A stretch of DNA of 64,000 nucleotides from Hyaloraphidium curvatum (GCA_025558095.1 JAIVFI010000012.1:620001-684000), one strand, 5' to 3'; positions 38,175 to 49,633 are shown, counted from the first letter of the stretch. Numbers and translations: made by a program. The notes: a model not told the origin generated them from the letters alone.

Positions 38175-39839
38175 CTACGCACGCTCGTGGACCACCCTGC
38201 CCTCGAACACGGTCATCACCGCCTCCGTCCCGCCAATCTCCGCCTCCTCCACCGCGTACACGTCCCTGTCCAGCACCGCGACGTTGCACCACCTCCCCAC
38301 CTCGAGCGTCCCCGCCTCCCCTTCGAGCCCGAGCGCCCTCGCGTTGCGCGCCGTGAACACCTCCAGCGCCCTCCCGACGGGGATCGCCTGCCCGGGGTTG
38401 TGCCTGTTCCCGGCGGCGTCGGCGCGCGTGACCATCCCCGCGATGCCGATCCACGGGTTCATGCTCACGGCGGCGGCGGGCCAGTCCGAGCCCGCGAGGA
38501 CGGGGGTCTCCGAGGAGAGGAAGTCCTTGATGGGGAAGTAGCCGTCGGTGCGGTGATCCCCGACGCAGCGGCGGATGTCAGCCATGATGGGGGAGGGTTT
38601 GAAGAGGTACGGCGAGAGATCGGCGACGGCGTTGAGCTGCTTGAAGCGGGGCAGGTCCTCCGGGTGCACGAAACCCGCGTGGGCGAGCTCGTGTCCGAGG
38701 CGGTCGGTGCCGTTGGCCTTGCGCGCCGCCTCGATGGCGTCGAGCGCGGCACGGATGGCACCGTCGCCGGCCGCGTGGAGCTTGACGGTGAACCCGCGGG
38801 CGTCGAGCTGCGTGACGTCGTTGGCGAGGGTGGCGCCCGAGATGTGCAGCGAGCCGTGGTGCCCCGGCGGGAAGCCCGGGTCGGGGAGGTACGGGTCGAT
38901 CATGCAGGCCGAGCGCGACTCGCAGAGAGGCACGCCGTCGAGGTACAGCTTGACGTGGCGGGTGTCGATGCGCTCCGTCTTGTAGGCGTCGCGGAGCCGC
39001 TCCAGCTCGGCGTAGTCGAGCGGCGTCTCCCTGTGTCCGAACGGCGTGGCCAGGCACGCGGCGATCCGCAGCGTGAGCGCCCCGGCCCTGTCGGCGTCGC
39101 TGTACGCCTTGAGGAGCGGCTCGGCGACGTTGGCGTCCTTGAGCCCGCACAGGCCGTAGGCGGCGGCGCGCTTGCAGAGTTCGGCGAGGGCGGCGCGGTA
39201 CTGCTCCTGCGACCAGTCGGGCCAGCGCGTGCGCGCGTTCATGTCCACCTCTTCGACCAGCAGGCCGGTCGGCTTGCCCGCGGCGTCGCGGACGACCTTG
39301 CCCCCCTTGGGATCCACGAAATTGTCGTCGATGCCGAGGTGCTCCAGCGCCCGGGAATTCGCCCATCCGTTGTGCCCCGATTCCTCGCGGATGTACACCG
39401 CGCGCCCCCGCGACCGCGCGTCGAGCCACTCGCGCGGCGTGGGCACCAGCTCCCCCGCGTACCGCGACAGAAAGTCCGAGCCGATGCGGCCGCCCATGAC
39501 GTACTCGACGTGCGGGTTCGCGTCGAAGAACTTCCCGAGCGCGGCCTCGATCTCCGCGGGGGTCGACGAGGTCGGGAACGCGGCCGAGAAGAGCGACACG
39601 GCGGTGCCCGTAAGCGGGTGCACGTGCGCGTCGATCAGTGCGGGGATCGCACGGCGGCCGGCGAGGTCGACGACCTTTGTTTCGGGCCCGCGCAGGCGGA
39701 GCACGTCGGCCGCGGGGCCGACGGCGACGACGCGCCCGCCGCGCGCGGCGAGCGCCTCGGCTTCATCGCCCGATGCGGCGGAGATGGTGATGCGGCCGTT
39801 GGTGAGGATCAGATCCGCGTGAGCATCCGGCGAGGCCAT
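38175..39839 (-). CDS. amidohydrolase, YtcJ-like
   Basis: Intronless, 554 residues, standard for the family. Start ATG at 39839. Motifs: LILTNGRI opening beta strands, DAHVHP metal ligands, KLHAAGDGAI metal-ligand His region, HAGFVHPED, and a catalytic Asp in AGSDWP. The C-terminal sandwich has DRDVYAVEE and VFEGRVVHE. YtcJ-type enzymes of the amidohydrolase 3 group hydrolyse amide or ester bonds of small molecules with one or two metal ions; the substrate is not predictable. It lacks a signal peptide, so it is probably cytosolic. Its tandem neighbour, the ClC gene, ends the same way on the same strand, but nothing links their functions. Confidence 0.85.
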   Translation of the reverse strand: MASPDAHADLILTNGRITISAASGDEAEALAARGGRVVAVGPAADVLRLRGPETKVVDLAGRRAIPALIDAHVHPLTGTAVSLFSAAFPTSSTPAEIEAALGKFFDANPHVEYVMGGRIGSDFLSRYAGELVPTPREWLDARSRGRAVYIREESGHNGWANSRALEHLGIDDNFVDPKGGKVVRDAAGKPTGLLVEEVDMNARTRWPDWSQEQYRAALAELCKRAAAYGLCGLKDANVAEPLLKAYSDADRAGALTLRIAACLATPFGHRETPLDYAELERLRDAYKTERIDTRHVKLYLDGVPLCESRSACMIDPYLPDPGFPPGHHGSLHISGATLANDVTQLDARGFTVKLHAAGDGAIRAALDAIEAARKANGTDRLGHELAHAGFVHPEDLPRFKQLNAVADLSPYLFKPSPIMADIRRCVGDHRTDGYFPIKDFLSSETPVLAGSDWPAAAVSMNPWIGIAGMVTRADAAGNRHNPGQAIPVGRALEVFTARNARALGLEGEAGTLEVGRWCNVAVLDRDVYAVEEAEIGGTEAVMTVFEGRVVHERA

Positions 39840-40340
39840 TGCTGTTTGGTTCTTGGGAGACGATCGACGCGATCGACGTGCGGCACGTGGAGAGCCGTCG
39901 CGTCCAGACGGCAAGATTCCACAGGAGCCCACCGGAAAGGGGGCGCGAAAGCAGCGTACGGCAATGTAGAAAGCGATTAGGGAGTTTGGGTCGTTGACCC
40001 GTCCGATCGGCTTGCCTGTGGTGGTTGGCAGCCGGAGTCACGGAGTGAGGCGCGATCGGCCGCCAAAAATACTCGAGTGGCGAGGACTGCCTCCCGCTCA
40101 AAAGATAACGCGACGTGTCGACTTGTTGCAGGCAGGACGCTCGAGCCCTGTAGTCGACCTCGAGATAACGCATTTGTCGCCGGCAGGGCGGCCAGAGCGC
40201 GCCATCGAACTCGGAAAACCCCGGCAGCGAGAGCCCGAGTTCCTCCACCTGCTAACCCGAGCCCGACGAGGGTTCGCTCGGTCCACTCGCGCCGGTATAG
40301 ACGCGGATCGCGAGTTGCATTCCTCCTCCGTTCGCCCACG
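39840..40340. promoter_or_regulatory. divergent intergenic region
   Basis: 501 nt between the divergent starts of the amidohydrolase and the LigB-type gene. No further features recognised. Confidence 0.35.
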
Positions 40341-41453
40341 ATGCCCATCGTGCACATGAACTATTTGCCGCATGGCAACATCATCCTCGACCCTCAGAAC
40401 AAGTACCCCGTCATGAAGGAGGACACGCAGGTGGGATTTCCCGTCGTACGACCCCACCGGTCTCGCTCACTGCCGCGCGCGCAGGCCAGCCACGATTCGA
40501 TGCTCCAGGCCGCCAAGCTCGTCGCATCGCACAAACCCGACCTGGTCATCCTCACGTTCCCGCATGGCACGGCGTCCAACCAGGATTTCACCGTCTACAC
40601 CAAGGCGCCCTTCTCCTCGGGCACCGCCGAGTGGCTCGGGGAATGGACGGACTTCCGCGTGCGGGTGCCCGTGGACGTCAAGGCGACGGACGTGCTGTGC
40701 GACGAGGCCGAGGCCAAGGGGTTCGGGATCGCGAGGCTGGTCACGGCGGGTGGGGCGCCGGGAGCCGAGCATTTCATGCGGTGGAGCGAGGTCGTGCCGA
40801 TCTGGTTCCTGGAGGAGGAGCTCGGAGGCAAGGTGCCCTACATCCTAATCCAGAAGCCGCTCGTGGCGACCATGTGGGTACGCACCGCGGTACTTGCCCG
40901 GTGCCGTGCCGAGCATCTGTTTCCAGGACCGACCCCGTGTCGAAGAAGGACACGCTCCTCGAGTTCGGTAACTTCCTGTACGACCTCTGCACCACCGGCG
41001 CCCTCGCATCGCGGCGCATCGTGCTCGCCGTCTCGGGTGACCAGGCCCATACCCTCAAGCCCAAGTACTCGGGTCTTGAGCTGGGCCTACCGGGCGCTAG
41101 CGACTCGGTGGGGCTCGAGGGGGTCGACGATTCGCAGGCGACCCCGTTCGGGGTGCACCCCCACGGCGCCATGTTCGACGCGGCAATGCGGAAGTGGTTC
41201 GGAACTCTGGATCCGAAGGATTTCGAGGATTCGTACCAGTACATGAAGAGCGCGATCGTGGGTGGACGCGCCGCCGATCGGGGTGCCGCTGACGGTGTCG
41301 GCGCAGGCGTGCGGTGCCGCGGGGCTCATGTCGCTCCAGCGGATCGTGGAGAGGTTCAAGGCTGACGGGAAGAAGGTGAACTGCGAGGTGCTGGCGGACA
41401 TTGCGCCGACATACTACGGCATGGTGACGGCGGTGTTCAACGTCGGGCCTTGA
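40341..41453 (+). CDS. LigB-type class III extradiol dioxygenase-like protein
   Basis: Exons 40341-40430, 40485-40873, 40927-41257 and 41307-41453 (introns of 54, 53 and 49 nt) give 318 residues, in phase. N-terminus: IVHMNYLPHGNIILDP. Then the motif ASHDSMLQAAKLV...PDLVILTFPHG, the metal-binding-type His segments, and IVLAVSGDQAHTL near the middle. This pattern is that of LigB-fold non-heme iron enzymes (extradiol ring-cleavage subunit B and relatives such as MEMO1). Ring cleavage of a catechol is the family activity, but relatives without it exist. It is cytosolic by composition. Introns show it is a settled eukaryotic gene even though related proteins are common in bacteria. Confidence 0.72.
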
Positions 41454-41772
41454 AAGGATGCTGCATCGAAAATAGACGAGCCGACCCTGTGTAGCCGATG
41501 GAACGGGTCACGAAGCGGCAGTGGCCCAAATCATTGGTTTTTCCTTGCTCTTGTGCTCCTCTGTCCTTTCGTTTCTATCGCATTCGCGAGGGACGCGCCG
41601 CTTTATTGCCGCTTTGCGGACCCCGAGACCCTCCGCAACGCCGCCGCAATTTTGCGGGAGCCGTGCCGTCAATCGGGGAAACGGACCCCACCGGTCCCCT
41701 GTGCGACGGTAACAAAAGGCCGGCGTCCGCGGGCAGCGATGCCGCGCCCTCTGCCCCCCGCCGCACCGCGAT
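41454..41772. other. intergenic, no gene seen
   Basis: 319 nt with no recognised feature. Confidence 0.35.
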
Positions 41773-42579
41773 ATGCGCATCCCGCTGTTGCTCCCCGCCG
41801 CCATGGCGCTCTGCGCAGTTGCGGGCGCAACGGCCGTGCTCCCGCCTCAGGCGGCCAACGCTCTCGGTGCTGCCCTGGAGGGCGCGAAGGGGTTGAGTGA
41901 GCCTGTTGCGGTGCCCGCCGGGAGGAGAGAGAGGCGGTGCGTCGCGCCTCGGTAGCCACCACGGACCAGAGTGACCCCCGGCCGTGCCCCGCAGCCAAGC
42001 CAAAGGACCTGCCAAGCAGCCTGCGAAAAAGGCGACAAAGAAGGCGGCCAAGAAGCAAACGGCCAAGAAGAAGGCCGTCCCCTCGCCGGCACCGAAGAAG
42101 GCCGCCGCGCCCAAGAAGGCTCCGGCCCCACCCCCGCCCCCGCCTCCTCCGCCCCCGCCCCCCCAGCCTCCTGCAGCTCCGTGGGTGGCCCCCTACCAGC
42201 CCATATGGTCGACCATGCCGACGTCGTGGTGCTCCGAGATCCTGCGCGTCATGAAGGTACGATGCCTCCTCATTCCCGCAGTGCTGACGCCCAATCCTGA
42301 CATCCGTCTGCCCCGCTCGACGTGCAGGACGACTGGGGCAACATCTATTGCGAAGCCAACGCCAACGGCGACGGATGCAACTGGCGCTACGCCGACCCCC
42401 AGACCCGGGCCAACCCGCCCGCCTGGCCGACCTGGTTCCGGATCCCGAACGATTGGATCCGGGGAAACGACTGGGCGATGCTGGTCTACTACGACCTGCA
42501 TCAGGACGGCTGTGGGCCGTACTGCCCGCTGCCGCCGAAGGGGCGGCTGCTGTGGAACGGGCCGGGCGAGGGTTGCTAG
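41773..42579 (+). CDS. secreted protein with Lys/Ala/Pro linker and Cys/Trp-rich domain
   Basis: Model: exons 41773-41896, 42000-42256 and 42328-42579, 210 residues. Exon 1 encodes a signal peptide (MRIPLLLPAAMALCAVAGATA). Exon 2 encodes a Lys/Ala-rich stretch (KQPAKKATKKAAKK type), a poly-proline run, and the start of a compact domain. Exon 3 continues it: DDWGNIYCEANANGDGC, then WPTWFRIPNDW and a final CGPYCPLPPKG. Six or so cysteines and many tryptophans suggest a stable extracellular domain; I do not recognise it. The second intron (71 nt) is clear. The first acceptor is less certain because the obvious CAG lies 5 nt upstream but breaks the frame. Confidence 0.5.
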
Positions 42580-42699
42580 GCCTCCCCGATCACTTGGGGG
42601 TGGATGGGCGGTGTGGAGATATCAACACCGTGCTGCACTGCTTCCGTCGTGAATCCAAAACATATGTGATATCCGACCTGATCAATAGCACGTTCGCCT

Positions 42700-44200
42700 G
42701 GTCTCTTGGCCGGCTCCTGGCAGGTTGCCGTCCCCTCGCACTCGCAGCCATCGAGACATCGGCACGAGGCACGTGCCTCTCCGCCTCTTCAGGCCGTCCT
42801 CATGCTGCCATGAGGTCCACGTCACCGCGCACGATCGATCACCTGTCCGACCAGCCCGATCGCCGTCCGTCCGTGTCGCCTCGTTCCTGAGGGAATCCGG
42901 CACCCGAGGACTCCTTCGACGCCATGCAACCAACGGTGCCGACGGGGAGAACGCGAAGTGCAAGGCATCCGCACCGTGCGCGGGTGCCAGAACTCGTGGT
43001 CCCCGTCGGCTCGATCGTGCCTCCTAACGGCTCGCGCGCCATCGGACCTCATGCACCGCCTATTGTAAGGATCGACTGCCGGGGAACACGACACCAAGCA
43101 AAGGACCGTCGGTCTCCTTGCGGCGCTTTCCCAGGTGGCGCATGCCCCGGCTGCCTTTTCCGAGCACCGCTTCTCTTCCTGCACGCTTCTGGTTCCCAGA
43201 CACGGCGGTCCACCACTGCAGGCATGCCGACGGCGCCTCCACCGTTCAAGAAACACCGGCCTTCCGCCTGTGTTCGTCCCGGGTCGGAGCCGTCGGCGCG
43301 TGCTGCCTCCTGATTCCGTGCCCGTCCTGTCGTGCTCAACATCCGCAGGCGACCGACCGCCGGCCGAACGAGCGACCAAGAAGCATCGGCAGCGACCGAT
43401 GATCGGCGGCGGCCGTCCCGCCGGCTGCCGTCCCTCGATGCACACCGGGCAGTCCCCGAAGCCCCGCGTCCGAGTCAGTGTCCGCGAGTCCATGGCGGAG
43501 CAGACAGAGCACACCGACTATGCGCAAGGAGGCGCGTCAGCATCAGCGTGGCCGGTGCCGTGCAGCCGCCGTGCCAGTCGGCTTGCTTGAGCTGGCTGGA
43601 GTCGGCGAGGCGCCCGGCGTCGGGGCGCGGCCTGCTCGCGCGGTTCCGTGGTGCGGCCGCCGGCGCGAGACACACTTTGGAGAACGTGACATAAGCAAAA
43701 CGCTGATGTCGCATCCGGAACGAAGCACGCGCCGGCCGCCGTGTGCGATCGAACACCTGTCCGCGGTGAGGTGCCCCGATCGTCCGTCCGCGTGGCCTTG
43801 TTCTGCGTGGATCCCTGACATCCATACGATTGTTCGACACCGAGCGCTACCCTGCCGACGGGGCGGATGGCAGCGATGCATGAGGCACGAGCGACGCCCG
43901 GGCCCGACCCCGCCGTCCCCGTCGGCTTGGATCGCGCGCCGTGTGCCGTCGGAACCCGATGGCTGCCACCACCGAATGGACGGCGTATGTATCGACTGCC
44001 GGCGAATGTGAACCTGAGAAAGGATCGCCGCTGTGCGGTGCTTTCCCGGTGCCGCACATGCCGGCTGCCGATCTTGCGTCGAGGGGTCCATCAGGCGGCT
44101 AATCCTCGGATCGAGCCGCGGCGACAGGAAATGCGAAATGTCGACGGGCCACTACCTTGGCGTTGACGAGCACCGGCTTCGCGCCGGCGCTCCTACCGGC
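42700..44200. repeat. diverged direct repeat, unit about 920 bp, no genes
   Basis: Two long copies can be followed: one from about 42833 and one from about 43749. Shared landmarks in the same order include CGATCRAWCACCTGTCCG, then CGATCGYCCGTCCGYGT, GCCGACGGGG, GTCCCCGTCGGCT, and ATCGACTGCCGGSGAA followed by GCKCTTTCCC and CATGCC. The offset is 915-925 nt throughout. By eye the copies are heavily diverged. The intervening and flanking sequence (to about 44925) holds no credible gene. It may be a pair of old mobile-element copies. Confidence 0.6.
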
Positions 44201-44925
44201 CGCGGTCCCGTCGGCGGTGCCGCATCCGAGGTGGCGTGTCCGTCCGCCGCGCACGGGGTCCGTCGTTGACTTGCCGCCGGCCAGGAGCTGCCGGTGAGGT
44301 GGCATCGGCATCGGGATCTGCCAATACTCATCCGCGCGGATTCCTGCCCGGCTGCCCGTCCCCCGATGCGCGTCCCCCGTCGAGAAGCCCCAGGTCCGGC
44401 TGGCTGCCCCGCCCGTCCGGCGAACCCGCGGGGGCACGCCGACGACAACAACGACGAGGCCGGTGAGGCATCAGAGTACCGGATTTGGTGTCGGCTGCGG
44501 GGCAGGGCGTCCCCACTGCCCCGGGGCGCGGGCCGGGATGGTGCGGGTGATGGGTGAGCTGGCGCGCGGTGGACGGAAGCCCGATCGGAAGTTTGCTGGC
44601 GGAAGAGGCCCAAGAAAACTCGGGACAGCGGTTTCCGAATCGATCCACGCCGTTGGAACCCCGTCTGTTTGGTGCGGCGTGGCGCTGGATGGGGTGCCTG
44701 GCCGAGGGCGGTGCCGGCGGCGGGGCGGCAGACAGGGGCCGACCCGTCCGGCAAACAACCTCAGGTCAATCAGATCGACTTCAACAGCAGTGTCCGAGCT
44801 CCTGCGATGATCGATGCTCCACCTTGCCGCGGCATGGGGCTGTTGGATGACGGGGACGTCACAATGACCAAGGGAGCACCTGCTGCGGCACCAGCCCAAC
44901 ACCCTCATCCCCCTCCAACCTCCCC

Positions 44926-47900
44926 ATGTCTGGCTACGGCGCGCCCTCCGCCGGCGGGGGCTACAGCGGCTACGGCGTTGTGGCGGGCGGGTCGGGCGGG
45001 CTGTCGGCGGCGGGCGCGTCGGGGTCGCTTGCGATGCCGGTTGTCGAGATGCCCGACGTGCCGCCCGAGGCGCTCGCCGCCGCGCGGGCGTCTCAGCAGG
45101 CGGCGCTGGGCGGCGGCTACGCGGCCGCGGAGAACGGCCTGCCGCGCGGGGCGTCGGGCGCGCTGGACGCCGGCGCCACGCAGCCGATGCCGACGCTCGC
45201 CGCCGCCGACGCGCCCGCCTCGGGCCGCGCCTCGCCGCCGAAGCCCACCGCGACCGCCGCAACGCAGACGCCGCACCCGAAGAAGCTGCCGCTGAACCCC
45301 GTGGCGCAGAAGCTGCTGGCCGACGGCTCGGGCGTCGACAGGCTGCGCGAGAAGCTGGTGCAGGCGCTGAGGGAGGAGAACGGCACGGATGTCGAGTTCC
45401 TCGTCGGCCAGCAGCAGGACAAGGTGCGCTGCAGTGGTGCTGCACGGATTTTGGGGGCCTGCTGGGGCCGCTTGGGGCCCGATCGGCCGGGGAACGGGCC
45501 TCGAAAGTGGTCTCCCCGCCATCTCGCCGCCCTTTCCGCCTCCATGCCTTCGGTCCTCTAACTCCTCCCCTCCCCCGCCAGGTCAAAGCGCACTCGCTCA
45601 TCCTGCGCCTCCTGTCGCCCACCATCTCGGCCATGCTCCCCCCCAAGCCCACTGTCTCGGCCACCGTCCCCCTCCCCGCGCTCTCGGCCCCCTCGGTCCG
45701 CTCCTACCTCTCCCACCTCTACTCCTCCGACCCCGCCGATCTCCTCGACGACCTCGACGGCGGCTGGGAGCCCGTCGCGGACCGCCTGGCGGCCATCACC
45801 GAGCTCGGCGGCGCCTCGGCGGAAGGCGTGCGCGCGCTCAAGGCCGAGCTCGAGACCCGCCTCCGCGACGTGCTCGAAGCCACCATCGGCCACCCCGACG
45901 ACCCCACCGGCCTGCCTACGATCGAAGAGGCCGACGACGAGGACGACGACGACGCCGCGGCCCCCCCCTCGGCCGGCGCCGCGCCCCCCTCCGAGTTCTC
46001 CCGCGCCCTGGCCAAGCTCCGCGCCCAGGGCATGGACGAGGAAGCCCGCACCATCGCGCTCCCGATCCTCGCCTCCGCATTGGCCGGCCGCCCGCCGCTG
46101 ACCGCCCCGCAGCTCGCCCGCGCGGCGGCGGGGCTGGACTTTGCCACGGCCCGGGACTGCGCCGCGCAGACCGAGTGGCCGGGGGGCGAGGTGCAGAAGT
46201 TCCTGTGGGTCAAGGGGTGGGTCGAGGCCAACGGCGTGGCCAAGAAGGGGGCAGAGTGCAGGGAGATGGGGGGCGGGATCAGGCTCGAGAGGATATCGCT
46301 GGACGACCTCGAGACCGTCGTCGAGGTGGGTTGCCGCAAACGGCCGCACCGCGTAGTTGTTGCTGACCCGGCGCGCGGCGGCAGCCCTCGGGGATCATCC
46401 CGCTCCGCCAGATCGTCAGGCAGTACACGGTCATGGCCCGCCGCCTGCGCACCTCGTCGGCCGTGCCGGTGCCCAAGTCGGCCCAGATCGCGCAGCAGCA
46501 GGCCCAGGCCGCCGCGGCGCAGCAGGCCCAGGCCGCCCAGATCGCGCAGCAGCAGGCCGCCGCCGCGCAGGCGCAGGCCGAGGCCGCCCGCCGCGAGGCG
46601 GAGCGCGCGCTCAGGGAAAAGGAGGAGGAGCAGGCAAGGGCGCAGAGGCAGCTCGCGGAGCTGCAGGCGCAGAAGGAGGCGCTGGAGAGGAGGGAGAGGG
46701 AGCTCGAGGCGGGGAGGCAGGCGTCGGCGAGCGCGGCGAGCCTGCCGACCGTGAGCCAGATCGGCACGCCCGCGCCCGCGCAGCAGGGGTACGCGGCGGC
46801 GGCGACGGCGGCCGCCCAGGCGCCGGCGCCTGTGCCTGTGACGGCGCCCCTGCCGACCGTGAGGCCGCAGCTCCCCCCGGCGCCGATGCCCCCGCCGCCG
46901 ATGCCCCTGTCGGCGCCGCCCCCGGCACAGGAAGCGCAGATGCTGGCTCCCCCGAGGCAGCTCGCCCCCGCGGTCGTCGCGGGCGCCGCGGTGGCCGCCG
47001 CCGCCGCGCAGCCTCCGCCCCAGCAGGCCTACGCGGCGCCGGCCCCGGTTCCGCAGCAGCAGGCCTACGCCGCGCCCGCGGCCGCGCCTGTTCCCGCGCC
47101 TGTGCCCCAGCAGCAGATCCAAGCCACCCCCCGCGCCGCGCCCCCGGCCCAGAACGTCGGCCTCGGCATCACCCCCGCCCCCGCCCCCGCCGCCCCCGCG
47201 GTCAACGGCCCGACCGTCGGCGCCGCCTCCGCCCCGCCCTCCCCGGGCACCGCGGCGGGCCAGCAGGGCGCCGGGTTCGACAGCTGGGTCGCGATCCCCG
47301 ACGACATCAGCGTGCAGCAGGACGTGATCCTGTTCCGCAACCCCGAGACGCCGAGCACGTGCAGGATGAAGAACCCGCTGACGAGCGGAAAGTGGAGATG
47401 GGTGCTGCTGGTGGAGAAGATCGCGTACGTTCCGGCGCCCCGCGCCGCCCCGGGACGGAAGCTCACCCACGCGATCGCGCAGCTCCATCGCGCCGAACCA
47501 GTCCACCCCGCCCATGTCCCGGCAGCCCCCCAACGTCCCCTCGACCCTCTTCTTCCCCGACATCGGCCTCGTCATCGGCGACGCGGACCGGTTCGACCCC
47601 TCGCAGCCGCTGCGCACGCAGCTCTCGACCGTGTCGTGGGACGGCCGCGAGGTGGTCAACGTCAACGCCAAGCCGATCCCGTACAACAGGGCAAAGGGCG
47701 GGAACTTCAGGGAGGGGGACATCGTGGTGCTGGACCTCAACCTGGACGGGCCGCAGACGAGCCTGGGGTTCAGGAAGAACGGCGTGGACTGCGGGTGGGT
47801 TCCCGGCGAGCGCCTGCTTGGAGGACGACGGGCGGCTGATCTTTCTTGCTCAGGACGGCGGTCCGCGGGTTCCCGGCAAAGGTATACCTCGCCATGTGCG

Positions 47901-47947
47901 CCAAGGCGCCGGTGCAGATCAGGTGGCTGGCGCTCGCGCAGATGTGA
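44926..47947 (+). CDS. BTB/POZ domain protein with coiled coil and SPRY-like domain
   Basis: Five exons (44926-45423, 45582-46325, 46385-47424, 47483-47794, 47854-47947) total 2688 nt, 895 residues, phases consistent. A Gly/Ala-rich start is followed by a BTB domain straddling intron 1 ([13 protein letters not shown] then [19 protein letters not shown]). A helical, acidic region comes next, then a Gln/Ala coiled coil ([12 protein letters not shown], then charged heptads), a long Pro/Ala/Gln linker, and a C-terminal SPRY-like beta domain ([50 protein letters not shown]). BTB proteins often dimerise and serve as Cullin-3 adaptors; SPRY domains bind partners. Intron 1 (158 nt) is unusually long for this window. 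A shadow ORF on the other strand covers much of the locus and was rejected. Confidence 0.75.
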
Positions 47948-48141
47948 GGACCGCGGGGTGGTGAAGGGAAGGGAAGGGCGTTTCAAGTTTTCTTTGACTT
48001 TGGCGACTAGCGCGCAGTTTTTGAAAGGCTTTATAGGGGGCCAAACGGCCGTAATCATTGCCAAACTAGATACATTATCGCACGTCATCCGGTTCCTCGA
48101 TTCAAGACAGAGATGTCGATTCCAGTTTCGGTTGCTGCGGC

Positions 48142-49633
48142 TCAGAAGCACTTGCGGTGCACGATCCGTGGCCCGTTCTCGTCGTACTCCTCCCTCGAGA
48201 TCGCCATCTGCGAGAAGGACGGCAGCTCCGCCAGCACCGAACCCCCGATCCACACCGAGTACTTGCGCTCCGGCGGGGCGGACACCTTGACGGCCGTCCG
48301 GATGGCGGGGGGGACGAGCGCGGTGAGCTCGCGGAGGAGGCGGTCGGCGACGCCGGGGAACACTGGGAGGGGATGAAGGTAAGCTCGGAAGAGGGCGCCG
48401 GCAGATGAGGTTGGGCCCACTGGTGGTGCCGCCCGAGAGGACGACGTTGCCGTACAGGCTCCGCCGGATGTCGAGGTCGCAGCGGTTGATCGAGTCAAAG
48501 GCAAAGTGGTGGATGCCGGCCTGTTCCATGCCGATCAAGGACGGCTTGAAAAGGACCTTTTGGAGGGAGTTGTCAGGGGGGCGGATCACCTTGTGGCTAA
48601 CCAAGCTCACCTCTGGACACCGGAACCGCTCGCTGCCAATCGTGATCACCTGTCCGTCGGGCAGGGTATAGGAGTGCTCGACCTCCGATGTCGACGTCGC
48701 CTTTTCCGTCTCTGCCTCGAAATCTGCCGCCCAACAAGTCGATCAGCCGACTTGAACGCGCCCAAGCACTGTCGCCAATGATCCTCACCGACGGCGACGT
48801 AAGCCAGGTGCTCCTTGATGTCCCTGACGATCTCCCGCTCCGCCGACGTCCCGAAGGCGTACCCGCGCTCGGTCAGGATCTTGGCCAGGTAATCCGTCAG
48901 GTCCCGGCCCGCGAGGTTGAGCCTCATGACCGCGTGCGGTATCGCGTAGCCCTCGTAGATGGGAACGGCGTGCGTGACGCCGTCGCCACTGTCCAGGACT
49001 AGGCCGGTCGTGCGGCCCGAGGCATAGAGGGAAAGGACGGCCTGGATGGCCACGTACATCGCTGGAACCCCGAAACATCAGCAAAAGTTGTGAAAACGTG
49101 ACTCGAAGAGCTGCACCTGGCACTTGGAACCTGTCAAACATGATCTCGGTCATCCGCTCCCGGTTGGCCTTCGGGTTCATCGGCGCCTCGGTTATCAACA
49201 CAGGGTGCTCCTCGGGGTGAATTCGCAGCTCGTTGTAGAAGGTGTGGTGCCTTCGAACGCAGGTCGAGGGGATCAGGGAGGGCCTGACCCGCGCACGCCG
49301 TCCGAGCCCACCAAAGCTTCTCCATGTCGTCCCAGTCGGTTACGATGCCGTGCTCCAGCGGATATTTGAGGGTCAGCACCCCGCGTTTGGCCTGCGCCTC
49401 GTCCCCGACGTAGGCGTCCTTCTCCCCAGCGCCGACCTTCCCTAGCGTCAGTTACGCGCCGCATCGCGGCCCACAAAGTGGCCCACCATCATTGCTTTGT
49501 GCTTCGGCCGCCCGACGACGGCGGCAAAGACGGCCCGCGGGGCGTCATCCCCGGCAAAACCGGCCTTGACGTTACCAGAGCCGTTGTCGATTACCACCGC
49601 CCCGCCGCCCCCGTCCGACCCCGCGAGCGCCAT
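48142..49633 (-). CDS. actin, divergent paralogue
   Basis: Seven exons (49633-49487, 49436-49312, 49250-49117, 49061-48789, 48723-48611, 48556-48421, 48362-48142) sum to 1149 nt, 382 residues; actin is 375. Nucleotide-binding loops are kept: [28 protein letters not shown], and SGGTTMFPG formed across the last intron. The His of KYPLEHGIV and the C-terminus [10 protein letters not shown] are present. It departs from conventional actins in the D-loop ([10 protein letters not shown]), in the FAAVVGRPK region, and at many surface positions, and has a Gly-rich N-terminal extension. It is probably able to bind ATP and polymerise, but differs enough to be a specialised actin. A SYLF (Ysc84-type) actin-related gene lies at 62.4 kb. 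Confidence 0.9.

Noticed and set aside
38151-39980. 609-residue plus-strand open frame opposite the amidohydrolase
   Set aside because: Codon-bias shadow with no motif; the minus strand carries a full-length amidohydrolase with catalytic residues.
45719-48649. 976-residue minus-strand open frame across the BTB-SPRY gene
   Set aside because: It is a shadow of the plus-strand exons in GC-rich sequence: Arg/Gly/Pro-rich, and it crosses exons of the opposite-strand gene and the actin 3' region without any recognisable domain.
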